From: Planktomarina sp.
Lineage (GTDB): Bacteria > Pseudomonadota > Alphaproteobacteria > Rhodobacterales > Rhodobacteraceae
Assembly: GCA_020630015.1 (NCBI GenBank)
Contig: JAHDCF010000005.1
Coordinates: 53,448 to 117,447, forward strand
Direction of reading: 5' to 3'
DNA: 64,000 bases
Shown here: positions 38,399 through 47,602 of the stretch, one piece after another
Layout: every line of letters begins with the position of its first letter
Numbering within the stretch: position 1 is the stretch's first letter
Notes under the pieces: generated by a model
Databases searched by the model: none
Told to the model about the DNA's origin: nothing
Seen by the model: the letters and a program-made list of their open reading frames with translations, nothing else
Program-made: the position numbers and the translations under genes

Positions 38399-39418
38399 AT
38401 GATGGAAAACTGCCAAGGCTTCTTTCACGCTGTCGAAAAGAAAATCCCATCTTGCGTTGATGCTTTTCAGGCATCCGGGGTGTTCCAATGGTTCTTTGGA
38501 AATATTTTTGAAGCGTTTTACAACCTCTATTTTTTTGTTTTCAATCCATCATCTTGGGGTGGGTGGATCCCACAAATTGTTCCCGAGATTTTGTCGGAAA
38601 AAAATCCCAAAATGACCACCGAGGCGAAAACGAGCCTCATGAAGTTCATATATTATGGCGGGTCGGTCGAATTTTTCTTTGTTATCTTCACGGCGTTTCT
38701 GGCGATTACCGCTTACGGTTTTTACAATCGAAATTTCATGTGGTCGGTTGTGCGAACCTTAGAAGGGTTTGCAAATATCGTTGGGCGTGTCTTCGCTTGG
38801 GCCGGGTTGGCCATGGTCTTGCAACAAATCATTATCGTATTTTTGCAGCGTATCTTCACAGTTCCCGGATTTTCGTTGTTCGGTATCGATGCTTGGGCCC
38901 ATGATGTCAGTTGGTGGGCTGAAATGTTGAAGCTTCACAATGCAATGATCGTGGCAATGTGTGTGTCTTACACGTTTGTCCAAGGTGGGCACGTGCGTGT
39001 GGATCTTGTGTATTCAGCTGTTGGTCACAGAACCAAAAAGATGATCGATATGTTCGGCAGCATTCTGTTTATGATGCCCGCAGCCATCGTAACTTGGATG
39101 TATGGTTGGTATTTCTTGTGGCGCCATTTGGTTGTTCCAAACCCATCGGCGACTGACAAACTTGATAAATTGCTCCTCAAAGCGCGCGCAGTGCGTTGGA
39201 ATATTGAAACCATCGGATTTTCGCCAAACGGTTATGACAAATATTTCTTGTTCAAGTTTTTGTTGGTGGCGTTCGCGGGGCTCGTATTCTTGCAATCCAT
39301 CGCCTTTTTCTATCGCAGCTACTTGGAATGGAAAGAAGGGCCGGTAAGCAACGGGAAGTATTTGGATCGCGACAGGTTGGGCGATGAAACCGCCGAAGCT
39401 GCCGCAGATGCTCATTAA
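38399..39418 (+). CDS. TRAP transporter small permease subunit, extended (DctQ family)
   Basis: Inner-membrane subunit of 339 residues, about twice the usual DctQ length. The N-terminal 110 residues add an extra hydrophobic region (about 28-52, about 85-107). The DctQ core follows (about 120-300) with helices at about 125-150, LHNAMIVAMCVSYTFVQGGHVRVDLVY, the SILFMMPAAIVTWMYGWYFLW helix, and a last helix near 280-300. The ATG at 38399 is followed directly by a second ATG. Twelve bases separate it from the large subunit. Confidence 0.85.
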   Translation: MMENCQGFFHAVEKKIPSCVDAFQASGVFQWFFGNIFEAFYNLYFFVFNPSSWGGWIPQIVPEILSEKNPKMTTEAKTSLMKFIYYGGSVEFFFVIFTAFLAITAYGFYNRNFMWSVVRTLEGFANIVGRVFAWAGLAMVLQQIIIVFLQRIFTVPGFSLFGIDAWAHDVSWWAEMLKLHNAMIVAMCVSYTFVQGGHVRVDLVYSAVGHRTKKMIDMFGSILFMMPAAIVTWMYGWYFLWRHLVVPNPSATDKLDKLLLKARAVRWNIETIGFSPNGYDKYFLFKFLLVAFAGLVFLQSIAFFYRSYLEWKEGPVSNGKYLDRDRLGDETAEAAADAH

Positions 39419-39430
39419 GGGGACGGGACA

Positions 39431-41785
39431 ATGATTTTTGGATTAGACGGCGTCGAAGTTGGCCTGATTATCGTATTCTTGTGCCTGTTTGGTGCGATTT
39501 TGTCGGGCTTTCCCGTGGCGTTTGCCATTGGCGGTGCTGCGGTCATTTCCTTTGCCTTGATTGCAGGTTTGAATGATGCGGGTCTTTTGATCCACGCCGC
39601 GATTGACACAAGCAGCGCGGAATATGCCGCCCTGATGGCCGAAGGGGTTGCGCGGGATACGATATCGATATTCCGATACCCCGAATTGCCGACCGTAAAC
39701 CAACCTGTATTTGTCGAAGGTTGGGATACGGCGATGAAGAAGACCATTTCCGCAATCACCAATCGCATGAACGAACGTGTTTTGGCCGGTCAATCCATCG
39801 AAACTTTGTTGGCAGTGGCGATGTTCGTTTTGATGGGTATCACGCTTGAACGTTCCAAGATCGCAGAAGATCTTTTGACAACCATGGCCCGAGTATTTGG
39901 CCCGTTGCCGGGTGGTTTGGCGGTGTCTGTCGTTGTTGTCGGCGCGTTCTTGGCCGCCTCCACCGGGATTGTGGGTGCGACGGTTGTGACCATGGGTTTG
40001 CTCTCTTTGCCAACCATGTTGCGCAATGGATATTCACCCGAACTTTCAACAGGTGTGATCGCGGCGTCAGGGACCCTTGGTCAGATTATTCCGCCATCAA
40101 TCGTGATTGTTCTTTTGGGAACTTTGGCGGGCGATTTGTATGCCACCGCCCAAGAAAACCGTGCACAGGCGGTTGGCTGTTCGGATGCTTTGACCTTCCT
40201 TGGTGAACCGGCTGTGGTGTCGGTAGGGACGTTGTTCCAGGCCGCATTGTTGCCCGGTATATTGCTGGCGGCGCTTTACGCTATGTATGCCTTTGGATTT
40301 GCATTGCTGAACCCATCAAAGGCACCAGCGGTTCAAGTTGACAGCAATTCCACTGAAATCATTACGCGGTCCGATGCCTTCAATTGGTTCTTGATTGCGC
40401 CCGTTCTTTTGATCGGTGGTGTCATCGTCGCTTCCCAATTTGGGTTGGTCGGCAGTCAATCCGTAATTGTTGATAGTTTCTCTGACGCTGGTCAGACAGC
40501 ATCGCTTCGAACAAATGTGTCAGAGGCCTGCGCAGCCGCAATGCAAGAATTGCATGGTGCAGAAGCGTGGTCAAAGGCTGTGGCGGAACAAGCGGCCATT
40601 GACGCAAGTGGTGGCGTAACCGAAGCCCGTGCGCTGAGCGAGGATGAACGTGCCGCACTTTTGGTTGAAAAGATTTCAGCTGCGGCTCCGATTGGTACGG
40701 GTGTTGCGGTTGGTTTTGTCCTGCTGGCTTTGATCTTGACAACTGCCAAAGGTATCGCGCCCAGCTGGAACGCCAAGCCGATTTGGATCGGTTTGGGCGG
40801 TGTGGTTTTGGGACTAATAATTGATGTCGTGTTGATCAGCCCGGTAACAACACCTGGCGTTACGTTTTTGATGTTGGCAATTCCGTTGGCCATCGTTTTG
40901 TATGGATGTTGGCACGCGGTTAAGATGTTGGGTCAGAACGAACTGTTGCGTGTTGTGTTCCCGCCGCTTGTTTTGATTGTGGCCGTTTTGGGATCTATCT
41001 TGGGGGGCATTACCAACCCGACACCTGCGGCTGCACTTGGGGCAGGCGGGGCCATTTTGTTGGCGGCATATCGTCGGTTGCGCGATGAAGAAAAATCAGG
41101 CCGCATCATAATTATGTCGGCGTTTGCAATGGTGATCATGATCATTGTTGGTGTGAATTTTGATCTTCGCGTTAACCAAGAAACCGTTGCATTGGAAAAC
41201 TGGATTGCATGGGGCATCGCCCGCATAGCATATTTCGGTGCAATCTTCGGGTTGTTGTACGCGTGTTGGGTATTATTGCGCGCCCGCGTTCTGCCGCCGG
41301 TGGTGCGTGAAACGGCTAAGGTGACATCGATGGTGTTCACCATCCTGATCGGCTCTCAATTGCTGAACCTTGTTGTCATCTCATTTGGTGGGGAACATTA
41401 CATTCAAGGCTTTTTGAAAAGCTTCGATAACGAATGGACGGTTTTCTTGATCGTTATGTTGGTTCTTTTCGTGTTGGGCTTTGTTCTTGATTTCCTTGAA
41501 ATCATTTACATTGTAATCCCGATTGTGGGGCCCGTGATCTATGGTGGATCTTTGGATCCCAAGTGGGTGACGATTATGATCGCAGTTAACCTGCAAACCA
41601 GCTTCCTTACGCCACCATTTGGCTTTGCTTTGTTTTACCTTCGCGGCGTTGCCCCAAAGGAAGTCACAACAGGCCATATTTACCGTGGTATCATCCCGTT
41701 TGTGTTGATCCAGGTTTTGGGGCTTGGTCTTTTGACCATGTTCCCACAGGTGGTTACGATCGTTCCGAACCTTATTGGGAACTAA
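39431..41785 (+). CDS. TRAP transporter large permease subunit with internal insertion (DctM family)
   Basis: Transport subunit of 784 residues; ordinary DctM is about 430. Family segments are at both ends: ILSGFPVAFAIGGAAV near the start, PPSIVIVLLGTLAGDLY at about 220, and the C-terminal FLEIIYIVIPIVGPVIY and NLQTSFLTPPFGFALFYLRG. Between about residues 300 and 600 lies extra material with several helices and an Ala/Glu-rich hydrophilic stretch (about 345-430). Another hydrophilic insert (about 55-110) follows the second helix. The frame is intact, so this is an enlarged family variant. A hairpin follows the stop. Confidence 0.88.
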   Translation: MIFGLDGVEVGLIIVFLCLFGAILSGFPVAFAIGGAAVISFALIAGLNDAGLLIHAAIDTSSAEYAALMAEGVARDTISIFRYPELPTVNQPVFVEGWDTAMKKTISAITNRMNERVLAGQSIETLLAVAMFVLMGITLERSKIAEDLLTTMARVFGPLPGGLAVSVVVVGAFLAASTGIVGATVVTMGLLSLPTMLRNGYSPELSTGVIAASGTLGQIIPPSIVIVLLGTLAGDLYATAQENRAQAVGCSDALTFLGEPAVVSVGTLFQAALLPGILLAALYAMYAFGFALLNPSKAPAVQVDSNSTEIITRSDAFNWFLIAPVLLIGGVIVASQFGLVGSQSVIVDSFSDAGQTASLRTNVSEACAAAMQELHGAEAWSKAVAEQAAIDASGGVTEARALSEDERAALLVEKISAAAPIGTGVAVGFVLLALILTTAKGIAPSWNAKPIWIGLGGVVLGLIIDVVLISPVTTPGVTFLMLAIPLAIVLYGCWHAVKMLGQNELLRVVFPPLVLIVAVLGSILGGITNPTPAAALGAGGAILLAAYRRLRDEEKSGRIIIMSAFAMVIMIIVGVNFDLRVNQETVALENWIAWGIARIAYFGAIFGLLYACWVLLRARVLPPVVRETAKVTSMVFTILIGSQLLNLVVISFGGEHYIQGFLKSFDNEWTVFLIVMLVLFVLGFVLDFLEIIYIVIPIVGPVIYGGSLDPKWVTIMIAVNLQTSFLTPPFGFALFYLRGVAPKEVTTGHIYRGIIPFVLIQVLGLGLLTMFPQVVTIVPNLIGN

Positions 41786-41792
41786 ATAAGAT

Positions 41793-41816
41793 TGGTGCCT
41801 TGAAAGATGGGCACCA
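41793..41816. terminator. hairpin between convergent dctM and VOC genes
   Basis: TGGTGCC (41793-41799) pairs with GGCACCA (41810-41816) around a ten-base loop. It lies in the 34-base gap between two convergent stops, as expected for a shared bidirectional terminator. T-runs on both sides are poor, so efficiency may be modest. Confidence 0.55.
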
Positions 41817-41819
41817 TTC

Positions 41820-42212
41820 CTAACGTTTGTGTTCGATCAAATCCCACGTGTTGCCAAACGGATCGGCAAACACAGCCACGATGCCATAATCCTCTTGCCT
41901 TGGGGCCTCAAGGAAAGTGACACCTGAGGTGTTGAATGCTTCGTAATCGCGAAAGAAATCATCTGTTTGTAAAAAGAATCCCACGCGCCCACCGGTTTGA
42001 TTGCCGATCGCGGCTTGCTGGTTGGCATCCGCGGCCTTTGCCAACAAAAGACAGCATCCGCCACCCGATGGTTGAACGCGAACCCAGCGTTTAGTTGCGC
42101 CAATCCGCGTATCTTCAATCAGATCAAACCCAAGGCGCTGAACATAGAATTCTATGGCCTGATCATAATCCGGAACCACCAATGTAACGGCGGATAATAT
42201 GCGATCAGTCAA
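41820..42212 (-). CDS. VOC/glyoxalase superfamily protein
   Basis: Small protein of 130 residues with the paired beta-alpha-beta-beta-beta units of the vicinal oxygen chelate fold. Recognisable parts are [26 protein letters not shown] near the start and the end [20 protein letters not shown], where a metal-binding Glu or His is usual. Substrate unknown. Its ATG overlaps the bpt stop by four bases, so it is expressed with that gene. Confidence 0.85.
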   Translation of the reverse strand: MTDRILSAVTLVVPDYDQAIEFYVQRLGFDLIEDTRIGATKRWVRVQPSGGGCCLLLAKAADANQQAAIGNQTGGRVGFFLQTDDFFRDYEAFNTSGVTFLEAPRQEDYGIVAVFADPFGNTWDLIEHKR

Positions 42213-43030
42213 CGGGTCGGCCGCGTGTCGGGGAGGGATATCTGTGCAACTTGTTCGGCAATGGGTGGTACGGCAAGGGGATCCAATGCCTCTTTATACG
42301 ATCTGCTTTCTGACAGATCGGTCCACTTGCCTTGGTGAAAAATTTCAACAGCAGAGAATTTGGCCTTATACGCCATTTTTTTGCTGCCGGGCACCCAGTA
42401 TCCTAAATACACATATGGAAGGCCAGCGTCCTTGGCGATTTGGATGTGATCCAAAATCATGAAGGTTCCCAACGAAAGTCTGGGATCTTGGGTGTCGAAA
42501 AAGCTGTACACCATGGAAACGCCATCTTCCAAAACATCGGTCAAACAAACGGCTTTAAGCGGGTCGGCGGATGTGTGATCGGCGTATTCAACCACCCGAC
42601 TGCGCACTGGCGTTTCTTCCACCATGGCTGCAAATTCAAAGATATCCATATCTGCCATTCCGCCAGAGGAATGCCGGCTTTGGAGGTATTTTTGAAAAAG
42701 TTCGAATTGGTCTTCCGTAGCCCAAGGGGAATTGCCGCTGCGGCTAAGATGGGCGTTGCGGTTCATGATTTTTCTTTGTGACCGGTTGGGTTCAAAATCC
42801 GCCACCCGCACCCTTGCAGACATGCAAGCCACGCAATCCAAACATGACGGTCGATAAAGAACGTTTTGTGATCGCCGGAAACCTTGTTTCGATAACGCAT
42901 TGTTCAAAAGTTCGGCGTTGTCACCCTGTAAGGATGTAAACAGCTTGCGTTCCAAGCGTCCTTCCAAATAAGGGCAGGGCTGTGGTGCCGTCACATAGAA
43001 TTGAGGGGAAAGAGGAAGGCTGTGGCGCAT
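42209..43030 (-). CDS. bpt: aspartate/glutamate leucyltransferase Bpt
   Basis: Adds Leu from Leu-tRNA to proteins with N-terminal Asp or Glu, marking them for ClpS/ClpAP degradation (N-degron pathway). The 273 residues contain the Cys-rich N-terminal part (PCPYLEGR, and [12 protein letters not shown] near 60-72) and the C-terminal GNAT-like domain with [21 protein letters not shown] at 43030 is preferred over a TTG two codons upstream. Also called Ate in older annotation. A VOC protein follows with a four-base overlap. Confidence 0.93.
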   Translation of the reverse strand: MRHSLPLSPQFYVTAPQPCPYLEGRLERKLFTSLQGDNAELLNNALSKQGFRRSQNVLYRPSCLDCVACMSARVRVADFEPNRSQRKIMNRNAHLSRSGNSPWATEDQFELFQKYLQSRHSSGGMADMDIFEFAAMVEETPVRSRVVEYADHTSADPLKAVCLTDVLEDGVSMVYSFFDTQDPRLSLGTFMILDHIQIAKDAGLPYVYLGYWVPGSKKMAYKAKFSAVEIFHQGKWTDLSESRSYKEALDPLAVPPIAEQVAQISLPDTRPTR

Positions 43031-43101
43031 AAACAATCCGTTGGTTTCACGTCACGGTACCCGGGCCAACGCAAATGGCCAAGCCAATTTTTGAAAGCAT
43101 T

Positions 43102-43536
43102 TTAGAAACGGGCTTTATCGTTTACCGCCGTTGTTCCCAAAACCAAATCAACCAATCCTTGTCCCCTTGCAGTAACAAGCATCAAAATGATTGAAATGAA
43201 TTGAAGTCCCGTTGAAAACGCAACGAATGTGCCACCGGTGTGAAACGCAGTTGTGGCGAAATCAAAGTGCCGACCTTCAGCATCCAAAAAGCGAATTCCA
43301 ACAAAGCGCATGCCGGGTGTTGCAGACCATTTGCTGATAAACAATGTGCGATACAAGATGCTGATAAACGCCCATAAACCCAGAAAAATAAATATGAACA
43401 AGAATGCAGACAAAAGGGTTATCACTAATGTGATTGCGAATGTAATTGCACCGTCAATGATCCAAGCGATCAAACGTTTTACAGGAACATCCTTGTAAAA
43501 TTCAGACTGCGTTTCAGGATCTGGAAGGCGTTTCAT
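43102..43536 (-). CDS. RDD family membrane protein
   Basis: Inner-membrane protein of 144 residues. The RDD signature is PVKRLIAWIIDGAITF (about 18-33), and three hydrophobic segments lie at about 24-70 (two) and 103-125. TRSKWSATPGMRFVGIRFLDAEGR-like spacing between helices is typical. Function is undefined; some RDD proteins affect sodium transport. The ATG at 43536 is preferred over a TTG five codons upstream. Confidence 0.8.
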   Translation of the reverse strand: MKRLPDPETQSEFYKDVPVKRLIAWIIDGAITFAITLVITLLSAFLFIFIFLGLWAFISILYRTLFISKWSATPGMRFVGIRFLDAEGRHFDFATTAFHTGGTFVAFSTGLQFISIILMLVTARGQGLVDLVLGTTAVNDKARF

Positions 43537-43550
43537 CTGATGTTCTTTCA

Positions 43551-43577
43551 AAGTAAAAGGGCGGGGTTAACCCGCCC
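43551..43577 (-). terminator. intrinsic terminator after the DUF2852 gene
   Basis: A seven-pair stem GGGCGGG/CCCGCCC with a five-base loop lies nine bases after the DUF2852 stop. On the minus strand it is followed by TTTTACTTT. It would separate that gene from the RDD gene downstream. Confidence 0.75.
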
Positions 43578-43585
43578 AATATAGG

Positions 43586-43993
43586 TTATTCAGATTTTTC
43601 TGCTTTCGCTGCTTTGGCGCGTTCCGACATGAAATCGTCAAATTCAGCTTTGTCTTTCGCGTCGCGAAGGCGGGTCAAAAAATCTTCAAAGTTGCGCTGT
43701 TCATCTTCCAGCCGTTGCAGCGTTTCCGCCTTATAGGCATCAAAAGCACTGTTTCCAGACGAAACGCCAGCTTTGAAAGATCGATGTGATTTGCAGGATT
43801 TAGAAAACATTCGCTTGCTCCAGATCATATAAAGAAGGATGGCAAGACCCACAGGCCAGAAAAGAATAAAGCCAAGGATCATCGCAACGATCCATGCGCC
43901 TTTGCCTTTTTCATCAAGCCAGTTTTCTGCGGTTGCAAACCAACCCTCTTTACGAGTTTGGGGGATTTGTTCAACTGTTGCGGTGGATGTCAT
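43586..43993 (-). CDS. DUF2852 family membrane protein
   Basis: Protein of 135 residues. One membrane segment (about 31-54, WIVAMILGFILFWPVGLAILLYMIW) contains the family's conserved FWPVGLAIL; a basic stretch and a C-terminal coiled-coil-like, charged region (about 80-135, ending KAAKAEKSE) follow. Function unknown; common in Alphaproteobacteria. The ATG at 43993 has an AAGGA site at good spacing, better than the ATG two codons upstream. Confidence 0.82.
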   Translation of the reverse strand: MTSTATVEQIPQTRKEGWFATAENWLDEKGKGAWIVAMILGFILFWPVGLAILLYMIWSKRMFSKSCKSHRSFKAGVSSGNSAFDAYKAETLQRLEDEQRNFEDFLTRLRDAKDKAEFDDFMSERAKAAKAEKSE

Positions 43994-44082
43994 GCCCATG
44001 TCCTTTATGTTAATGATGTTTACATTGCTTAATATGGCAGGCTATTTCGCTCTTTCAAGGCTTAATGTAAAAAATATTAACA

Positions 44083-44550
44083 TTATTTTGAAAAGTCAGT
44101 TTTGACCGCATTACTGATTTCAAGAAGATGGTTTGGCGCAGCGGAAAACACATGGCGTGGGGTGCCGGCCGCAGCCCAAATTATGTCAAATTGAAAAAGA
44201 TGTGCGTCCATGAAGGTTGCGGGGGGCTTTTTATGTCCAATGGGGCTGACACCACCAATGGCAAACCCAGTTATCTTTCGAACGGTGTTTGCATCAGCCT
44301 TCGTCAATTCCTCTCCCGCAATTGATTGAGCCTTTTTGATATCGACCATCCGTTTTCCAGCGGTGATAAATAAATAAAGGTCGGTTGAGGCCAGCCCTTG
44401 CAACATGACACTTTTGGCAATCTGATCAACGTCACAGCCAAGTTCCGATGCCGCCATCATAGCGGTGGTTGCATTCTTCGTTTCGACTATTTCACCTGCA
44501 TATCCTGCTTGTTCCAAAGCAAGTTCGACGCGTTTCAAACTTTTGCTCAT
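44083..44550 (-). CDS. YbaK/EbsC family aminoacyl-tRNA deacylase
   Basis: Trans-editing protein of 155 residues related to the insertion domain of prolyl-tRNA synthetase. Members hydrolyse mischarged tRNAs such as Cys-tRNA(Pro). Conserved parts are IAKSVMLQG with the catalytic Lys near residue 45, TAGKRMVDIKKAQ, the IGGVSPIGHKKPP loop, and IWAAAGTPRHVFSAAP near the end. Which tRNA it proofreads is not clear. Divergent from glnE with 49 bases between starts. Confidence 0.88.
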   Translation of the reverse strand: MSKSLKRVELALEQAGYAGEIVETKNATTAMMAASELGCDVDQIAKSVMLQGLASTDLYLFITAGKRMVDIKKAQSIAGEELTKADANTVRKITGFAIGGVSPIGHKKPPATFMDAHLFQFDIIWAAAGTPRHVFSAAPNHLLEISNAVKTDFSK

Positions 44551-44599
44551 CCCAAATCCACCGTTGACCTTTCATGGATATCAAAGGCACGTTTACATC

Positions 44600-47323
44600 A
44601 TGAACATTTTGCAATCCATCTCACAGTTTCCAATCCCCATTGACGTTGATCGCGGGCAAGAGCTTGTGGATGTGTGGAACGCCACAGGCAGATTAGCGGA
44701 TTTGTTGCGCGGGGTCGGGGGCTGTAGCCCATTTCTTTTGTCGGTTTTGACAAAGGAAAAAGAGTGGATCGCCGAAGCGCTGCAAAATGAAACGCTTGTT
44801 TCCACCCTTATTGAAAGTGATTTGTGTGTTGATGACCTCAGATCAGCAAAACGGCGGGTGGCTGGATATCTTGCATTGGCTGAACTTTCGGGCGCATTGC
44901 CCCTAAACCGATGCACTGAAATCTTATCAGATTTTGCAGATCGATCTATTCAAGTTTCATTGGATGATGCACTGGCCCCTTTTATCAAAGCGGGGAAAAT
45001 TCCGCAAAACCCCGGATTGTTTGTTCTGGCAATGGGCAAGCTCGGGGCGCAAGAGCTGAACTATTCATCAGATATCGATCTGATTGTGATGTTTGAAGAC
45101 GCACACTTGGATCCAGAAGGTATCGGAAACCGACGACAGATTTTGTCAAAGGTCGTTCGAAAGGCCATGAAAACGCTGAGCGATATGACCGATGATGGAT
45201 ATGTTTTTCGAACTGATCTTCGTTTGCGACCAGATCCATCGGTGACACCTGTCTGCGTTGGTACATCAGCTGCAATGAATTACTATGAAAGCTTGGGGCG
45301 CACTTGGGAACGTGCGGCCTTTATCAAAGCGCGGGTTTGCGCTGGCGATATTGATGCTGGGAACACTTTTTTGACTGCCTTGCAGCCCTTCGTATGGCGA
45401 CGGCATCTGGATTTTGCCGCCATTGAGGAAGCGCATGATCTTCGCCTGAAAATCAGAACCAAAAAGGGATTGCCCGCCCAAATCACTTTACCCGGACATG
45501 ACATGAAGCTGGGTCGCGGTGGGATCCGAGAAATTGAATTTTTCACTCAGACCCGTCAATTAATTTCGGGTGGTCGTGATCCTTCTTTGCGATCTGCAAA
45601 AACCCTTGAGGGGTTGGATCAATTGGTTGCGGCCGGTTGGGTGGAAGATGAAACCGCTCAACGTCTTAAGCGGCACTATGTTGCGCATCGCCACACTGAA
45701 CATTGCTTGCAAATGGTGCGCGACGCACAAACACAAAGTTTACCGCATTCTCAAGAAGGACTTGCCAGAATTGCTGCAATGCAGGGGATGGATGTGGAAA
45801 CCTTTTGTGAAAAAACACTGTCCGCGTTGGAAGAAGTTCATGAAGAAACAGAACGCTTTTTCACATCACCTTCGCAAGTCTCACAAGATGAAGGCGAAGC
45901 ACCTTTTACTTGGGGTGCGGGTGCAGACGAATTGATCGCCAATTGGCCCCATTACCCGGCGCTCAGATCTGAACGCGCAACAGGTTTGTTTGAAAAGCTT
46001 AGACCAAGAATATTGAATGGTTTATCTCTGTCGGCTGATCCGGACGCAGCATTAAAGGATTTTGATGCATTTCTGCGAGGTCTTCCATCCGGCGTGCAGT
46101 TGTTTTCGCTGTTTGCCGCGAATGAAAAACTTGTTGATCTTATTACGTCAGTTTCGGCACGGTCCCCCGCACTGGCCAGATATTTGGGTCGAAACTCCGG
46201 AATTCTGGATGCGGTTTTGTCGGGGGATTTTTTCGATTCTGGGATTTTGTCCCAGAATTTGAAAACCGACCTGAGTGAACAATTGGCGGATGCAGCGGAT
46301 TTCGAAACCGGGCTGGATCGTGCCCGCGTTTGGCAAAAAGAAAAGCACTTTCAAATTGGGGTTTTGCTGTTGGAAGGGGCCATCACACCTCAAGAAGCGA
46401 GGACGCATTATTCCGAACTTGCAAAATCAAGTGTTGCGGGGCTGACACCTTTTGCTTTGCGGTTTTTCGAGGAAAAACACGGACGTATCCCGGATATGGA
46501 TTTTACGGTTGTTGCCATGGGGTCGCTGGGGGCAGGGCGTTTAACATCGAATTCGGATCTGGATCTTATGGTAATTTTCTCGGCAGATCCGTCTGAACAA
46601 AGTGATGGCAAGCGCAGTTTATTCGCGCGGCAATACTTTGCCCGTTTAACGCAAACCATTATCACATCGCTAAGCGCGCCGACCGCAAAAGGCACGATGT
46701 ATGAGGTGGATATGCGATTGCGACCATCGGGAAAAAGTGGGCCTGTTGCAACGCGCTTGGCTGCCTTTGAAGATTATCAAATGAACGAAGCTTGGGTGTG
46801 GGAGCATTTGGCGCTGACCCAAGCCAACCCAGTATTCTCAACCAGTATCTTTGATCAGCAATTCAACGCAATTCGCGATGGGATTTTGTCTTCCAAAATG
46901 GATTGGTCCGCGATTTGTCAGGGCTTGGTAGAGATGAGAGAGCGGCTTTTTGAAAACAAAACACAGGCGGGAATTTGGGATCTGAAAAACGGACCCGGCG
47001 GATTGCAAGATATCGAACTTTTTGCACAAGCCTGCAATCTGAATATTGGTCGGCATCTTGGTGATATGGAAGTCGCTTTCGCAGGGACACGTTTGGGGGA
47101 AACAGAAAGTCGTGACCTTTCTGATATTCACAAAACGTTGTCAGATATCAAAACCTGTCATGTTTTACTGTGTACCGACGGCGGGCAAAATTGGCCTGTC
47201 GGAAAAGGCGGATGGCAGGTCGTGGAAAAGCATTGCAATCTTTCCAACGAAGTCCAATTAGAGGATGAGACATCAAACCTGCGGAATAGGGCCGCAGCCA
47301 TCATTCAAAAGAGCTTGAGCTAA
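44600..47323 (+). CDS. glnE: bifunctional glutamine synthetase adenylyltransferase/deadenylyltransferase
   Basis: Adds or removes AMP on glutamine synthetase in response to PII, controlling nitrogen assimilation. The 907 residues contain two nucleotidyltransferase domains, each with a GSxLG/DxD pattern: GKLGAQELNYSSDIDLIVMF (near 145) and GSLGAGRLTSNSDLDLMVIF (near 640), and two GlnD-UR_UTase helical domains after each. The ATG at 44600 (MNILQS) is chosen; a 45-codon upstream extension overlaps the divergent ybaK start and has no homology. Confidence 0.93.
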   Translation: MNILQSISQFPIPIDVDRGQELVDVWNATGRLADLLRGVGGCSPFLLSVLTKEKEWIAEALQNETLVSTLIESDLCVDDLRSAKRRVAGYLALAELSGALPLNRCTEILSDFADRSIQVSLDDALAPFIKAGKIPQNPGLFVLAMGKLGAQELNYSSDIDLIVMFEDAHLDPEGIGNRRQILSKVVRKAMKTLSDMTDDGYVFRTDLRLRPDPSVTPVCVGTSAAMNYYESLGRTWERAAFIKARVCAGDIDAGNTFLTALQPFVWRRHLDFAAIEEAHDLRLKIRTKKGLPAQITLPGHDMKLGRGGIREIEFFTQTRQLISGGRDPSLRSAKTLEGLDQLVAAGWVEDETAQRLKRHYVAHRHTEHCLQMVRDAQTQSLPHSQEGLARIAAMQGMDVETFCEKTLSALEEVHEETERFFTSPSQVSQDEGEAPFTWGAGADELIANWPHYPALRSERATGLFEKLRPRILNGLSLSADPDAALKDFDAFLRGLPSGVQLFSLFAANEKLVDLITSVSARSPALARYLGRNSGILDAVLSGDFFDSGILSQNLKTDLSEQLADAADFETGLDRARVWQKEKHFQIGVLLLEGAITPQEARTHYSELAKSSVAGLTPFALRFFEEKHGRIPDMDFTVVAMGSLGAGRLTSNSDLDLMVIFSADPSEQSDGKRSLFARQYFARLTQTIITSLSAPTAKGTMYEVDMRLRPSGKSGPVATRLAAFEDYQMNEAWVWEHLALTQANPVFSTSIFDQQFNAIRDGILSSKMDWSAICQGLVEMRERLFENKTQAGIWDLKNGPGGLQDIELFAQACNLNIGRHLGDMEVAFAGTRLGETESRDLSDIHKTLSDIKTCHVLLCTDGGQNWPVGKGGWQVVEKHCNLSNEVQLEDETSNLRNRAAAIIQKSLS

Positions 47324-47326
47324 TCC

Positions 47327-47602
47327 ATGACATCCATCGATTTTGACCCCAAAGGATTGATCCGTGAATCATATCGCATTGACGGCATAACGGAGGCGGA
47401 ATGCCGCACGATTTTTCTGGATTGGGCAATTCAAGTTCCGGTTGGTCAAGAAGCCAAATCCCACATTGAAGCCGCCTTGGCCTTTCACGGAAAAGGACAT
47501 GAAGACCATCCCATGACCAAAACATTGCAGGCAGGGCTGGACAACAGCCCCAAAGCACGACGGCGTGGTGGCCGCGCCGCACGCGTTCCCAGCGATGGAT
47601 AA
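47327..47602 (+). CDS. small conserved hypothetical protein
   Basis: I do not recognise a named family. 91 residues, no signal or membrane segment. The N-terminal two thirds look folded (IDGITEAECRTIFLDWAIQVPVG, then SHIEAALAFHG); the C-terminus is basic (KARRRGGRAARVPSDG). It starts three bases after the glnE stop and overlaps the next methyltransferase gene by eight bases, so it is part of one transcription unit. The tight packing argues that it is a real gene. Confidence 0.75.
   Translation: MTSIDFDPKGLIRESYRIDGITEAECRTIFLDWAIQVPVGQEAKSHIEAALAFHGKGHEDHPMTKTLQAGLDNSPKARRRGGRAARVPSDG

Noticed and set aside
44465..44599. 45-codon upstream extension of glnE
   Set aside because: It overlaps the divergent ybaK 5' end and shows no GlnE similarity; ATG at 44600 gives a family-like N-terminus.
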